DNA of 20,188 nt from DSOT01 sp052386775. GTDB taxonomy: Bacteria > Pseudomonadota > Gammaproteobacteria > Burkholderiales > SG8-41. The stretch spans positions 1-20,188 of the forward strand of contig JBQTJV010000313.1 in the NCBI GenBank assembly GCA_052386775.1, read 5' to 3'. Under the pieces are notes generated by a model. That model worked only from the letters and a program-made list of their open reading frames with translations. It was not told the origin of the DNA and did not search any database. Below are positions 1-9,437 of the stretch, in pieces. Each line of letters opens with the position of its first letter. Within the stretch, counting starts at the first letter, position 1. A program made the position numbers and the translations under genes.

Positions 1-38
1 TCCTTCGACTCCGCATCCGCTCCGCTCAGGACGAACGG
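1..38 (-). repeat. Extragenic palindromic repeat, copy 1 (cut by window edge)
   Basis: Read on the minus strand, this begins CCGTTCGTCCTGAGC and ends GTCGAAGGA at the window edge. The same core (TTCG-N-CCTGAG, a variable middle, then TCGAAG) recurs at 13201-13239 and 13311-13365. It lies just downstream of the UbiD-A stop codon, where such repeats often sit at the ends of transcripts. The pairing TCCT (1-4) with AGGA (28-31) is visible, but the element continues beyond the window, so its full fold cannot be judged. Its three copies here and its intergenic position support a dispersed repeat. Any termination role for this copy is inference. Confidence 0.6.
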
Positions 39-63
39 TGTAGCTGCTTTGCCGGGCGTCGCG

Positions 64-1683
64 TCAGTTGCGCGCCGGCGGTTTGGCGGCGACGGCAGAG
101 CCACGCAGGCACATCCGGCCCCGCGGGTCCTGCCACAGCTTCTCGTCGGCGTGCAGTTTTCCGAGCGCCCGGGTGATCGACTGGAAGTCGAAGTCGGAGA
201 AGCGCTCCGCGACCTCGGAATAGTAAAGCGGCGTTTTTTCGATCAGCGCGCAGATGTTCTGTGCGAGCTGTTCGATCTGCCGGTCCGTTGCGTTGATCAC
301 TGCCGGCGACTGGTCGTCCTTCCCGGCGATATAGTCCTCGAGCCTCGCCCGGTCGGCGTGCGCATACGAGATGCGCTCGTAGCGTTCGCGGGGAATGCCT
401 TCGCCAATGGTGGCGTCGATGCCCACTTTCGCGCCGGTCGGCACCGTGCCGGGTGGCACCACCGGCAGGCTGGGATCGAGCGGTTTCGCGCGCGCGCCCG
501 GAATGACGAACACGTCGCGGTCGCCTTGCACGCGGGTGGCGATGGCCCACTCGACGTCCACGGGGTTGTAGACGTCGATGTCGTCGTCGACCACCACGAC
601 GTGCTTCATGTCCATGACCGAGAGCGCCGCCAGTGCCGCGTTCTTCCCTTCTCCCGCCTGCTTCTTGACGGAAATAACCGCGTGCCACATGGCGCAGCCG
701 CCGATGGTGACATTGATGTCCTTCACCTGCACTCCCGCCGTTTTCAGCGCAGCGCGGACCGCGGTGTAGCGCGTCGGTACGCCGAGCCAGGTGTTTTCCC
801 ACGGCATGTGGAGCGAGTAATAGATCATGTCGCGCCGCTGCGTGATGGCTTTGACGCGGACCAGCGGGTTCCAGTGCAAGCCGCCCATCAACCGCGTGAA
901 TTCCCCGAAGCGTCCCTCCGGCCAGACCCAGCCGGTCGGCAGTATTTCCGCCTCCAGCACGATTTCGGCATCGGCAACGCAGGGGACGTCTATGGTTTCG
1001 CAGGGCGCGAGTTGCGCCGGCGCGCCACGCAGCCCGCCGGCGAGCCCCATCTCGTCCACGCCGAGCGGCGCGCGGTAGCCGGCGCCCATGATGTCGAAGG
1101 GATGCGTGCCGATCGAGATCGAGATGGGGCAAGGCTGCTTGCGCTCCAACGCGCGCTGCGCGAAAAAACGCAGGTTGTTCGGCGTGTTGATGTCGATGCC
1201 CGTCAGGTTTTTCTCCTTGACGATAAAGCGGTAGACGCCGGCGTTGAGGCCATACTCCGGGTCACGCGCCATCACCACGCCCGCGGTGATCATCGGCCCG
1301 CCGTCATAGACCGAGCAGACCGGCACCGGTATTTTGAACAGATCGACCTCGTCGCCCGCCGCGATGACTTCCTTGTGAGGCGCGGTTTTCACGTAGGCCG
1401 GAGAGATCGGCTGCTCGATGGCGCGCTTGAGTTTCTCCTCGATCTCCGAAAACCGGGTGCAGCCCATGGCGAGCGCGGTGCGGCGCTGGTTTCTGAAGAT
1501 GCCGGACACGACCGGCGTGCTGTAGCCGATGACGTTGTGGAACAGCAGGGCCTTGTCGGACTGGTCCACCAGCGTGGCGATGTGCCGGATATCGACCGCG
1601 CGCTTGATGTCCGTCAGTTCCTTTTCGTCGCGCAGCCGCCCCAGGAACTGGCGGAAAGTCTCGTTCTTTGTGTCCATGGTCAT
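64..1683 (-). CDS. UbiD family decarboxylase (UbiD-A) with C-terminal extension
   Basis: This 539-residue protein belongs to the UbiD family of prenylated-FMN-dependent reversible decarboxylases, which act in the cytoplasm on aromatic or alpha,beta-unsaturated acids. Family signs include MITAGVVMARDPEYGLNAG (131-149), GGLRG (216-220), E256-GRFG-E261, matching the paired glutamates of the Fdc1 active site, and VVVDDDIDVYN near 363-373. R152 matches the catalytic arginine. By my alignment N147 and E211 match metal ligands, but the usual histidine ligand is N166. The core ends near residue 450; about 85 more residues follow and look like a small helical or winged-helix domain. The start overlaps the upstream oxidoreductase stop as ATGA, implying translational coupling; an ATG two codons later (1677) is also possible. 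The frame stays open to 2184, but that part lies over the oxidoreductase gene and is not UbiD-like. The substrate is unknown, and no UbiX-type flavin prenyltransferase gene is in the window. Confidence 0.93.
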   Translation of the reverse strand: MTMDTKNETFRQFLGRLRDEKELTDIKRAVDIRHIATLVDQSDKALLFHNVIGYSTPVVSGIFRNQRRTALAMGCTRFSEIEEKLKRAIEQPISPAYVKTAPHKEVIAAGDEVDLFKIPVPVCSVYDGGPMITAGVVMARDPEYGLNAGVYRFIVKEKNLTGIDINTPNNLRFFAQRALERKQPCPISISIGTHPFDIMGAGYRAPLGVDEMGLAGGLRGAPAQLAPCETIDVPCVADAEIVLEAEILPTGWVWPEGRFGEFTRLMGGLHWNPLVRVKAITQRRDMIYYSLHMPWENTWLGVPTRYTAVRAALKTAGVQVKDINVTIGGCAMWHAVISVKKQAGEGKNAALAALSVMDMKHVVVVDDDIDVYNPVDVEWAIATRVQGDRDVFVIPGARAKPLDPSLPVVPPGTVPTGAKVGIDATIGEGIPRERYERISYAHADRARLEDYIAGKDDQSPAVINATDRQIEQLAQNICALIEKTPLYYSEVAERFSDFDFQSITRALGKLHADEKLWQDPRGRMCLRGSAVAAKPPARN

Positions 1684-2642
1684 GGGCGGAATGCCTTGAG
1701 CTGGGGAATGATCTTGTTGGCGATGATCTCGATCTGGCTCATCTCGTACTTGTACGGCACGAAGATGAGCTTCTGCACGCCGACCGCGAGGTGCTCCTTC
1801 AATTGCGCGACGCACTCGTCCACCGTGCCGACGATGGCGCTGTCCTTGGTGGAATCGCTCCACGAGGCGTAGTCCCACTCCTTGCCGAGCCACTCCATCA
1901 TCGGGCCTTCCACTTCGGCGCGCGATTTGCCGATCATGATCGGGAGCTGCGCGCCGTTCATCAGCGCCTCCGGGTCCTTTCCCGCTTCCTTCGCGAAATC
2001 CCGCACCTTGGCCCACGACTTGGCGAAGCTTTCCGGCCGGTAGAAATAGGTGAGCCAGCCGTCGCCCGCGGTCGCCGCGCGTTTCAGCACCCGATCCACG
2101 TAGCCGCCGATGAGGATCGGCGGGCGCGGCCGCTGCACCGGCTTCGGATACATGACGCCGGCGGGAATCTTGTGATGCGTCCACTCGCCCTTCACCATGT
2201 CCTCGGTCCAGAAGCGCTTCAGGATATCCAGGTTCTCGTCCATGATCCTGCCGCGCTGCTCGAACGGGACGCCGACCGCGTCAAACTCGCGCTTGTACCA
2301 GCCGGCCGCCATCGCGAGCAGGAGCCGTCCCTCGGAGAGCTGATCCATGCTCGAGAGCTGCTTCGCCAGCACCACCGGGTTGCGCAGCGGCAGGACCAGG
2401 ATGCCGGTCGAGAGCTTGATCCTCTTCGTGCGCGCGGCAATCGCAGTGAGCAGTGTCAGCGAGTCGATGATGGGAAAGCTCGGCTCCACGCCGAGGAGGA
2501 TGTGGTCCCACACCCACAGCGAGTCGAAGCCCATCTCCTCCATCTTCACGCCGTACTCGACGAGCGCACGCGCGTCCGGCATCTCGGGATGGGCGGTGAA
2601 GTTGCGGGCGGCGATACCGAACGTGTTGTGCAAGCCGGGCAT
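1680..2642 (-). CDS. LLM class flavin- or F420-dependent oxidoreductase
   Basis: This 320-residue protein has the TIM-barrel luciferase-like monooxygenase fold, a cytoplasmic family that uses FMN or coenzyme F420. Visible signs are the opening MEEMGFDSLWVWDHIL (34-49), TGILVLPLRNPVVLAKQ (79-95), SEGRLLLAMAAGW (103-115) followed by a GVPFEQRGRIMDE segment (124-136), and PKPVQRPRPPILIGG (166-180). That combination resembles the group often annotated as probable F420-dependent oxidoreductases, but the sequence alone does not decide the cofactor or whether the enzyme is an oxygenase. The start has a strong AAGGAG site six bases upstream. The stop overlaps the UbiD-A start, and the CoA-transferase B gene ends 34 bases upstream, so the gene sits inside the operon. 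Coupling to UbiD-A suggests linked steps on one substrate, which is inference. Confidence 0.9.
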   Translation of the reverse strand: MPGLHNTFGIAARNFTAHPEMPDARALVEYGVKMEEMGFDSLWVWDHILLGVEPSFPIIDSLTLLTAIAARTKRIKLSTGILVLPLRNPVVLAKQLSSMDQLSEGRLLLAMAAGWYKREFDAVGVPFEQRGRIMDENLDILKRFWTEDMVKGEWTHHKIPAGVMYPKPVQRPRPPILIGGYVDRVLKRAATAGDGWLTYFYRPESFAKSWAKVRDFAKEAGKDPEALMNGAQLPIMIGKSRAEVEGPMMEWLGKEWDYASWSDSTKDSAIVGTVDECVAQLKEHLAVGVQKLIFVPYKYEMSQIEIIANKIIPQLKAFRP

Positions 2643-2676
2643 GCAGATCTCCTTGCTACTGCTTTTGAAATTGAGA

Positions 2677-3444
2677 CTAGGCGGTGTAGAGCCGTTCGGG
2701 GTCGAGCTTGCGCAGGAACGCGAGCTCGTCGGCCCGCGGCGGCTCGGTCACATCGAGATCGCCGTTGACCGCCATCTCGAAACCGGTGTTCTCCTGCACC
2801 TGCGATACCGTCACGCCGGGATGAAGCGCGACGATCTTCATGCGCCTGCTCGTGTCGTCGAATCCGAAGAGGCCAAGATCGGTGACCACGCGGTACATGC
2901 CGCCGGCGGCGAGGCCGCTGTCGCGCCGGGAAGTGCCGCCGTTCAGGAAACCGGGGCTGGTGATGAAATCGACGCGCTCCACGAAGCGCCGCTTTTCATG
3001 CTTCATCGCGACGATCATCTGCGCGAGGCTCGCGATGTCGTTGCCGCCGCCGGTGCCGGGCAATCGGGTCTTGGGCCGCGCGGGGTCGCCAATGAACGAT
3101 GAATTGAGGTTGCCGTACTGGTCGATCTGCGCGCCGCCCATGAAACCGATATCGATGTAGCCGCGCTGCAGCAGCAGGAGAACGTCGGTGCTGCTCAACA
3201 CCATGTTGGCGCGGATGGTGCAGCGCTGCTCGTTGGTGGACGGCGGCAGTTTTCCCGGCTCGATGACGGGACCGATGACGCCGCCTTCGAACAGGATCGT
3301 GAGGCCCGGGCAGTGCAGCCCTTGTGCCAGCGTCGCGGCCAGCAGCGGGATGCCCACGCCCGCGAACACGATTTGCCCGTCTTTGAGCAGACGCGAGCTC
3401 ATCACCGCGAGCAGTTCGCTGGCGGTGTAGCCTTGCTCAGGCAT
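2677..3444 (-). CDS. CoA-transferase subunit B (glutaconate CoA-transferase/IpdB-like)
   Basis: This 255-residue protein is the beta subunit of a heterodimeric class I CoA-transferase, which moves CoA from a thioester to a free acid in the cytoplasm. It opens with FAGVGIPLLAATLAQ (27-41), then has LFEGGVIGP (51-59), and later GYIDIGFMGGAQIDQYGN, all typical of the GctB/IpdB branch. E53 sits where class I CoA-transferases carry the catalytic glutamate (Glu54 in the glutaconate enzyme), favouring transferase activity. The start overlaps the subunit A stop by eight bases, as expected for a coupled pair. The related IpdAB proteins hydrolyse a ring in a steroid-derived CoA ester rather than transferring CoA, so that alternative remains open. 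The CoA donor and acceptor cannot be read from sequence. Confidence 0.92.
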   Translation of the reverse strand: MPEQGYTASELLAVMSSRLLKDGQIVFAGVGIPLLAATLAQGLHCPGLTILFEGGVIGPVIEPGKLPPSTNEQRCTIRANMVLSSTDVLLLLQRGYIDIGFMGGAQIDQYGNLNSSFIGDPARPKTRLPGTGGGNDIASLAQMIVAMKHEKRRFVERVDFITSPGFLNGGTSRRDSGLAAGGMYRVVTDLGLFGFDDTSRRMKIVALHPGVTVSQVQENTGFEMAVNGDLDVTEPPRADELAFLRKLDPERLYTA

Positions 3445-4390
3445 TCGAGACGCTCCGTCCGCCGCGCGCCGCGGCCAGCAAGTGGTCGAGCCCCAGCAAG
3501 TTGAGATAGTCGGTCCACGATTTCGGACCGTACACGTAGCGATCGAGATATTCCGTCATGCCCTTGACCGGATCGCCGTTCACGAGCGCGGTGTAGTAGT
3601 CCATGTGCCTGAAGAACGGCTCGTAGGTGTTGCTGCATTCATGCGGCGCGCAGCCGAACGGCACTTCCACGACCGCTTCGACCGCAAAGAACGGGATCTT
3701 GGTCTGATCGGGCATGCGCCGGATCTGCTCGTTGGAGATGATGCGTTCGGTCGTCAGAATGACGCGGTTGGCCGCCATCGCGAGGTCGATGTCGAGGAAC
3801 TGCAGACCGTCGATCTGTGCATTGCCGTAGGGATCGCAGCGCTGCACGTGGATCAGCGCGACGTCAGGGTTGAGCGCCGGAACGAGGAGCAGGCGGTCGC
3901 CGGTGTAGGGGCAGTCGAGCTCGCGCACTTCCGGTCGCTGGCGCAGCACGTCGGAACCGAGCATCGAGCGCATCGGCAGGAAAGGCACGCCCATGGCGCC
4001 GGCGCGAAAGCGCAGGCCCATCGCCATGTGGCTCCACTCGTCGAAGCGGGCAAGCCCGTTCTCGACGTGATGGCGCATCACCTTGGAAATGCCCCACACG
4101 ATGCCCTGGCTGAACCAGCTCGTTACGACGTGCGAGGAGGCGCCGGAGCCGAGCAGCCAGTCGCCTTCGCTCGAAGTGATGCCGCGCGCAAAGGTAAGGG
4201 CTTTGCGGCGGGCGCGGACGAGCGACCAGATCATCGCCATCGGCGTGCGCGACAGCGTGCTGCCGCCGATGCCGATGGTTTCGCCGTCCTTCACAAGCGC
4301 GGCCGCCGCGTCGAGCGACATCACTTTTTCATGCAGGCTGCGGTCGCGGCCGGCGAGCCGGCGGCGCAGATCGAGATAGGAATCGCTCAC
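3437..4390 (-). CDS. CoA-transferase subunit A (glutaconate CoA-transferase/IpdA-like)
   Basis: This 317-residue protein is the alpha subunit partnering the gene that follows. Family features are the glycine-rich GETIGIGGSTLSRTP (36-50), MGLRFRAGAMGVPFLPMRS (124-142) followed by LGSD, and HVQRCDPYGNAQIDG (181-195), all characteristic of GctA/IpdA proteins. The C-terminal part (about 250-310) ends in a segment rich in Tyr and Asp (TEYLDRYVYGPKSWTDYLN), also usual in this branch. The start is GTG, with a GAGGCGGGG stretch upstream; the next in-frame ATG is at residue 24 and would remove conserved sequence. It lies 15 bases after the PLP-enzyme stop. A CoA-transferase in a decarboxylase operon suggests that an acid intermediate is activated to its CoA ester, which is inference. 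Confidence 0.92.
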   Translation of the reverse strand: MSDSYLDLRRRLAGRDRSLHEKVMSLDAAAALVKDGETIGIGGSTLSRTPMAMIWSLVRARRKALTFARGITSSEGDWLLGSGASSHVVTSWFSQGIVWGISKVMRHHVENGLARFDEWSHMAMGLRFRAGAMGVPFLPMRSMLGSDVLRQRPEVRELDCPYTGDRLLLVPALNPDVALIHVQRCDPYGNAQIDGLQFLDIDLAMAANRVILTTERIISNEQIRRMPDQTKIPFFAVEAVVEVPFGCAPHECSNTYEPFFRHMDYYTALVNGDPVKGMTEYLDRYVYGPKSWTDYLNLLGLDHLLAAARGGRSVSNA

Positions 4391-4405
4391 CGTGATTGCC
4401 CCGCC

Positions 4406-5905
<1,500 letters not shown>

Positions 5906-5988
5906 GCGTGTGCGGTATGGCGCTTCATTTTTTGCGGTGCCGGAACGGAGGTGGGCGGCGATCGCCCAGTTATCGAGAAAGGTTCTAA

Positions 5989-7476
5989 CTATAATACCAT
6001 TGGATAGCTCCACGGCGCGGCCTGTTCGGCGCTCCGGCCGAGCGGATCCCACTCCGCCAGCGTATCCCACACCTGTTCGCCCGCTGCCTGCGCCTGCTCG
6101 CGCAGCTTCGCAAAATCCACACCGGGGATGACGCCGTTTTCCATGCAGATCCTGCCGTCGACGATGACGGTATCGACGTCGTCCCCGACGCCGCACTCCA
6201 CCACGCTCTTCACGGGATCGCGCACCGGGCCATAACGCAGCGTGCCGCGCCCGGTCAGGTCGATGAGGATGATGTCGGCGAGCGCGCCCGGCTCAAGGCG
6301 ACCGAGGTCATCGCGGCCCACCGAGATCGCGCCGCCCAGCGTGGCTGCACGGAAGACGTCGCCCGCGCTGGCGGCGAAGTAACTGTGGCTCATGAGCTTG
6401 CCCATGTATGACGCGGTGCGCATGTTCATCACCATGTCGCGCGGGTAGGTGTCCGAGCCGATCGCCATGTTGACGCCGGCGTCCTCATATTTCTTCCAGT
6501 TGTCCAGCGTTCGTGCCCGCCGCACGATGTTGATGTGACAGTGGGAAACCGTAGCACGCGCGCTCCCCATCAAGCTCAGGTCGTGTCCCCCGGAGTAATT
6601 GAGGTTGGGATTGTCGGAGATGAAGTTGCCGTGGCCGATGTTGAGCGTGGGGCGCAGCATTCCGAGGTCGCGCAGCAGCTCGATCGGCGTCTTCATGTGC
6701 TCGCGCACGATGTCATGGAATTCGAGCACGCTGTACGCGGCGTGCGTGGCCATCGGCAGTTTTCGTTCGTCGGCCGCCGTGCGCGTGCGCTCGAGCAGTT
6801 CGATGCTCGAGGTTTCGACTTCGCGCGGCACCAGGATCCCACGCGCGCGCCCCTCGGCCGCCCCATCGTTCTTCTCGATCCAGTCCAGCGCGGTCTCGAG
6901 GCCCTTGAGCCCCATGGCATCGTCGCGGACGCGCTTCAGTCGGCCCTGTTCGTCGCCGACCCACCGCCCGCAGTCGTAGCCGGGCGCAAGATAGGCGCGC
7001 GTCCCGAGGCGCTTGACCTCAGCGAGCAGCGCATCCTGGACGCGCAATTGGCTGCCGTACTCGATGAAGGTCGTAACGCCGTTGCGCAGCAGCTCGGCCA
7101 CGGTGAAGGTCGCATTCAACTGAAATGCCGCCTCGGAGCCGGCGTCGCCGTGCTTGAGATAGCGCGGATCGCCTTTGACGATCTTGCCTTCCCTGGGCAC
7201 GCTGATTTCGAGAAAAGGCTGCCCGTAGTACATCGGGCGGCCGGTGTCCGTAATGAGCCGATGCGACGCGCGGTGCCCGGAGTGGACGTGCGTGTCGATG
7301 AAGCCCGGTGCGGCGAGCTTATGCCGGGCATCGATCGTCTTGTCGACGTGGCCCTCGAAGCCTTTCCCCACGTGCAGGATCCTGTTGCCCTCGTAGACCA
7401 CGACGCCGTCGCAGATGAGCTGATGCTGGCCGTTCGCATGACCGACCACCCAGCTGGCGTTGATTTTGGTTCGCAT
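5989..7476 (-). CDS. Amidohydrolase family metal-dependent hydrolase (TrzA/AtzA-like)
   Basis: This 495-residue protein belongs to the amidohydrolase superfamily, cytoplasmic metal-dependent enzymes that hydrolyse C-N, C-Cl or deaminate ring substrates. The metal-binding H63-x-H65 lies in GFIDTHVHSGH (58-68); H245 in ATHAAYS is the likely third metal histidine, H282 in IGHGNFISDN a substrate-side histidine, and D342 in AIGSDTYPRDM the metal aspartate. The N-terminal beta segment with ICDGVVVYEGNRILHVG and the C-terminal LGRLEPGALADIILIDL plus VDTVIVDG are the usual composite beta-sandwich. The overall pattern is that of the chlorohydrolase/cytosine deaminase branch. A GGAG site lies eight bases before the ATG, and the gene starts 26 bases after the TRAP permease stop. 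Linkage to an importer suggests that it processes the imported compound early. Its substrate is not identifiable. Confidence 0.9.
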   Translation of the reverse strand: MRTKINASWVVGHANGQHQLICDGVVVYEGNRILHVGKGFEGHVDKTIDARHKLAAPGFIDTHVHSGHRASHRLITDTGRPMYYGQPFLEISVPREGKIVKGDPRYLKHGDAGSEAAFQLNATFTVAELLRNGVTTFIEYGSQLRVQDALLAEVKRLGTRAYLAPGYDCGRWVGDEQGRLKRVRDDAMGLKGLETALDWIEKNDGAAEGRARGILVPREVETSSIELLERTRTAADERKLPMATHAAYSVLEFHDIVREHMKTPIELLRDLGMLRPTLNIGHGNFISDNPNLNYSGGHDLSLMGSARATVSHCHINIVRRARTLDNWKKYEDAGVNMAIGSDTYPRDMVMNMRTASYMGKLMSHSYFAASAGDVFRAATLGGAISVGRDDLGRLEPGALADIILIDLTGRGTLRYGPVRDPVKSVVECGVGDDVDTVIVDGRICMENGVIPGVDFAKLREQAQAAGEQVWDTLAEWDPLGRSAEQAAPWSYPMVL

Positions 7477-7502
7477 GTCAGAGCTCCGGAAAGAAAGAAC
7501 TG

Positions 7503-9401
7503 CTATTCAGTCGGCGTGCCGGCTGCCTGGGGCGCACGGGAAAGCTTGCGGCGCCAAAACTGGTAGCCCAGCACCAGCGCGATGCCGGTGCCGCCGATCA
7601 CGTCGGTGACGGGATTCGGATCGATGAGCAGCGGCGAGAGGCAGAACAGTGCTATGCGCACGGGCCACGCCAGCGGTCCGAACAGATAGCCTCCGGTGGC
7701 GACCGAAAGACCGGTCACGCCGATCGCGGCGGTGGCGACCACATGCAGGATATGCAGCAGTTCGCCCTGCAGCAAGATGCCCTGGTCGAATACGAAGGCG
7801 AACGGTATCAGGAAGCCGGGTATGGCGATCATGAAAGCGACCAGCCCCGTATTCCAGAGATTGGCGCCGCTGATACCGGCGGCCGCGTACGCGGCGAGCG
7901 CCACCGGAGGCGTCACCATCGACAGCACTGCGAAATAAAAAATGAAAAGATGCGCCGCCAGCGCCGGGATGCCGAGGCTCTGCAGCGCCGGTCCCACCAG
8001 AACAGCGGCGACCAGATACGCCGCGGAGGTGGGCATGCCCATGCCGAATATGAGCGTGAGGAACATGGCGCCGATCAGGGAAATCATCAGGGAATTGCCG
8101 GCGAGATTGAGCAGCCAGCGCTCCAGATGCAGCGCCATGCCGGTCTGGATCAGCACGCCGACGATGATGCCGGCGACGGCCGAGGGAATCGCGACCTCGG
8201 CCGCGCCGCGCGCGCCGTTCACGATCGCCTCGTAGACCGCGCGCAGGTTGAGCCGCGTCGAGGCGCGCGCCCAGCTCAGGATCACGATCACGACCAGGCT
8301 CGCGGCGCCGACGAGCATCAGCGAGTATTGCGCCGTCAGCAGATAGATCATCACGCCGAGCGGCACCAGGATATGCCAGCGTTCTCGCAATCCGGCGAAC
8401 GACTCGGCGACCGGCAAAACGGGATTGGGTCCCAGCCCCATGCGCCGGCTGTAGCTGTCCACGACGATATACAGCGACAGGTAGTAGAGCACCGCCGGCA
8501 CGATGGCCGCGAAGGCGACGCTCGCGTAGCTCACGCCCACGATGTCGGCGAGGATGAATGCCGCGGCGCCCATCACCGGCGGCGCGAGCTGTCCTCCCGT
8601 GGAGGCGGTCGCTTCGATAGCGCCTGCAAAGGTTCCCTTGAATCCGGTGCGCTTCATCAGCGGAATGGTGATGATGCCGTCCACCAGCACGTTCGCCACG
8701 GCGCTTCCGGACACCGTGCCGAAAAGCCCTGATGAAATGACCGAGGCCTTGGCGGCACCGCCCCACGCGCGGCCGGTGACGCAATACGCGAGGTTTACGA
8801 ACAGTTGGCCGGCACCGGAACGTTCCAGGAATGCGCCCACGATCACGAAATAGAACACCATGTGCGCCGACGCGGAGATCGGCGTGCCGAAGATGCCCTG
8901 GGTCGAAAGCACCTGCAGATCGATGAAGCGCATGAAGCTCATGCCGCGGTGCGCGAGGCCGCCCGGGAGATAGGGCCCGAGGAACACGTAGGCGATGAAC
9001 AGTGCGGTGAGCACCATGAGCACGATACCGGCCACGCGGCGACTCGCTTCCAGCAGCAGCAGCACGAGCAGCGTGCCGAACACCTGGTCCCAGAAAAACA
9101 CTTCATCGACGCCCTCGATGCGCTCCGAGACACGATGGCCCTGGAAGGCGAAGTACACCGCGCAAGCGAGCGCCAGCACGGCGAGGACCACGTCGACCAG
9201 CGGGACAGCCTCGTCCTCCCTGCGTCGTGCTCTGAACCCGATGATCAGGAAGGCGATCGCCGTCGTCGCGCCGACGTGGATGCCGAGAAAGGTGATTTCA
9301 TACAGCGCGCGCCCGCGGATGAGCGGCGTGAACTCGACCGCCGTCAGGGCGATCGCGATGAAACCGAGGAACAGGCGGGCGTGCGCGGGCGACAGCGCCA
9401 C
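7503..9401 (-). CDS. TRAP transporter fused permease (small and large subunits in one chain)
   Basis: This 632-residue inner-membrane protein is the fused DctQ-DctM permease of a TAXI-type TRAP transporter, a secondary importer driven by an ion gradient. The first about 150 residues hold several membrane spans (for example 9-27, 35-55, 68-86, 107-120) matching the small subunit; the rest is the large subunit. Conserved TRAP motifs are SGLFGTVSGSAVANV (224-238), ASTGGQLAPPVMG (266-278), GMGMPTSAAY (453-462) and VTPPVAL (496-502). The start is GTG with a GGGGAG site nine bases upstream. Its binding protein is encoded immediately upstream, with a 36-base gap, completing a two-gene importer. TAXI systems move organic acids or amino acids; the ligand here is unknown. 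Confidence 0.94.
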   Translation of the reverse strand: MALSPAHARLFLGFIAIALTAVEFTPLIRGRALYEITFLGIHVGATTAIAFLIIGFRARRREDEAVPLVDVVLAVLALACAVYFAFQGHRVSERIEGVDEVFFWDQVFGTLLVLLLLEASRRVAGIVLMVLTALFIAYVFLGPYLPGGLAHRGMSFMRFIDLQVLSTQGIFGTPISASAHMVFYFVIVGAFLERSGAGQLFVNLAYCVTGRAWGGAAKASVISSGLFGTVSGSAVANVLVDGIITIPLMKRTGFKGTFAGAIEATASTGGQLAPPVMGAAAFILADIVGVSYASVAFAAIVPAVLYYLSLYIVVDSYSRRMGLGPNPVLPVAESFAGLRERWHILVPLGVMIYLLTAQYSLMLVGAASLVVIVILSWARASTRLNLRAVYEAIVNGARGAAEVAIPSAVAGIIVGVLIQTGMALHLERWLLNLAGNSLMISLIGAMFLTLIFGMGMPTSAAYLVAAVLVGPALQSLGIPALAAHLFIFYFAVLSMVTPPVALAAYAAAGISGANLWNTGLVAFMIAIPGFLIPFAFVFDQGILLQGELLHILHVVATAAIGVTGLSVATGGYLFGPLAWPVRIALFCLSPLLIDPNPVTDVIGGTGIALVLGYQFWRRKLSRAPQAAGTPTE

Positions 9402-9437
9402 CAGCCTGTGCTCCCCGGTTTCCGAACGTCTTCAGCG

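Noticed and set aside
49..1872. A 607-codon open frame on the plus strand.
   Set aside because: It is antisense to UbiD-A and the end of the LLM gene, and shows no domain.
1684..2184. Upstream open extension of UbiD-A that would give a 706-residue protein.
   Set aside because: It lies over the well-supported LLM oxidoreductase gene in another frame, has an Arg/Gly/Ala-rich composition typical of a shadow frame, and the normal UbiD N-terminus begins at 1683.
5906..6196. Upstream open extension of the PLP-enzyme frame.
   Set aside because: Most of it overlaps the conserved C-terminus of the amidohydrolase and has no family similarity; 5905 is the first sensible ATG.
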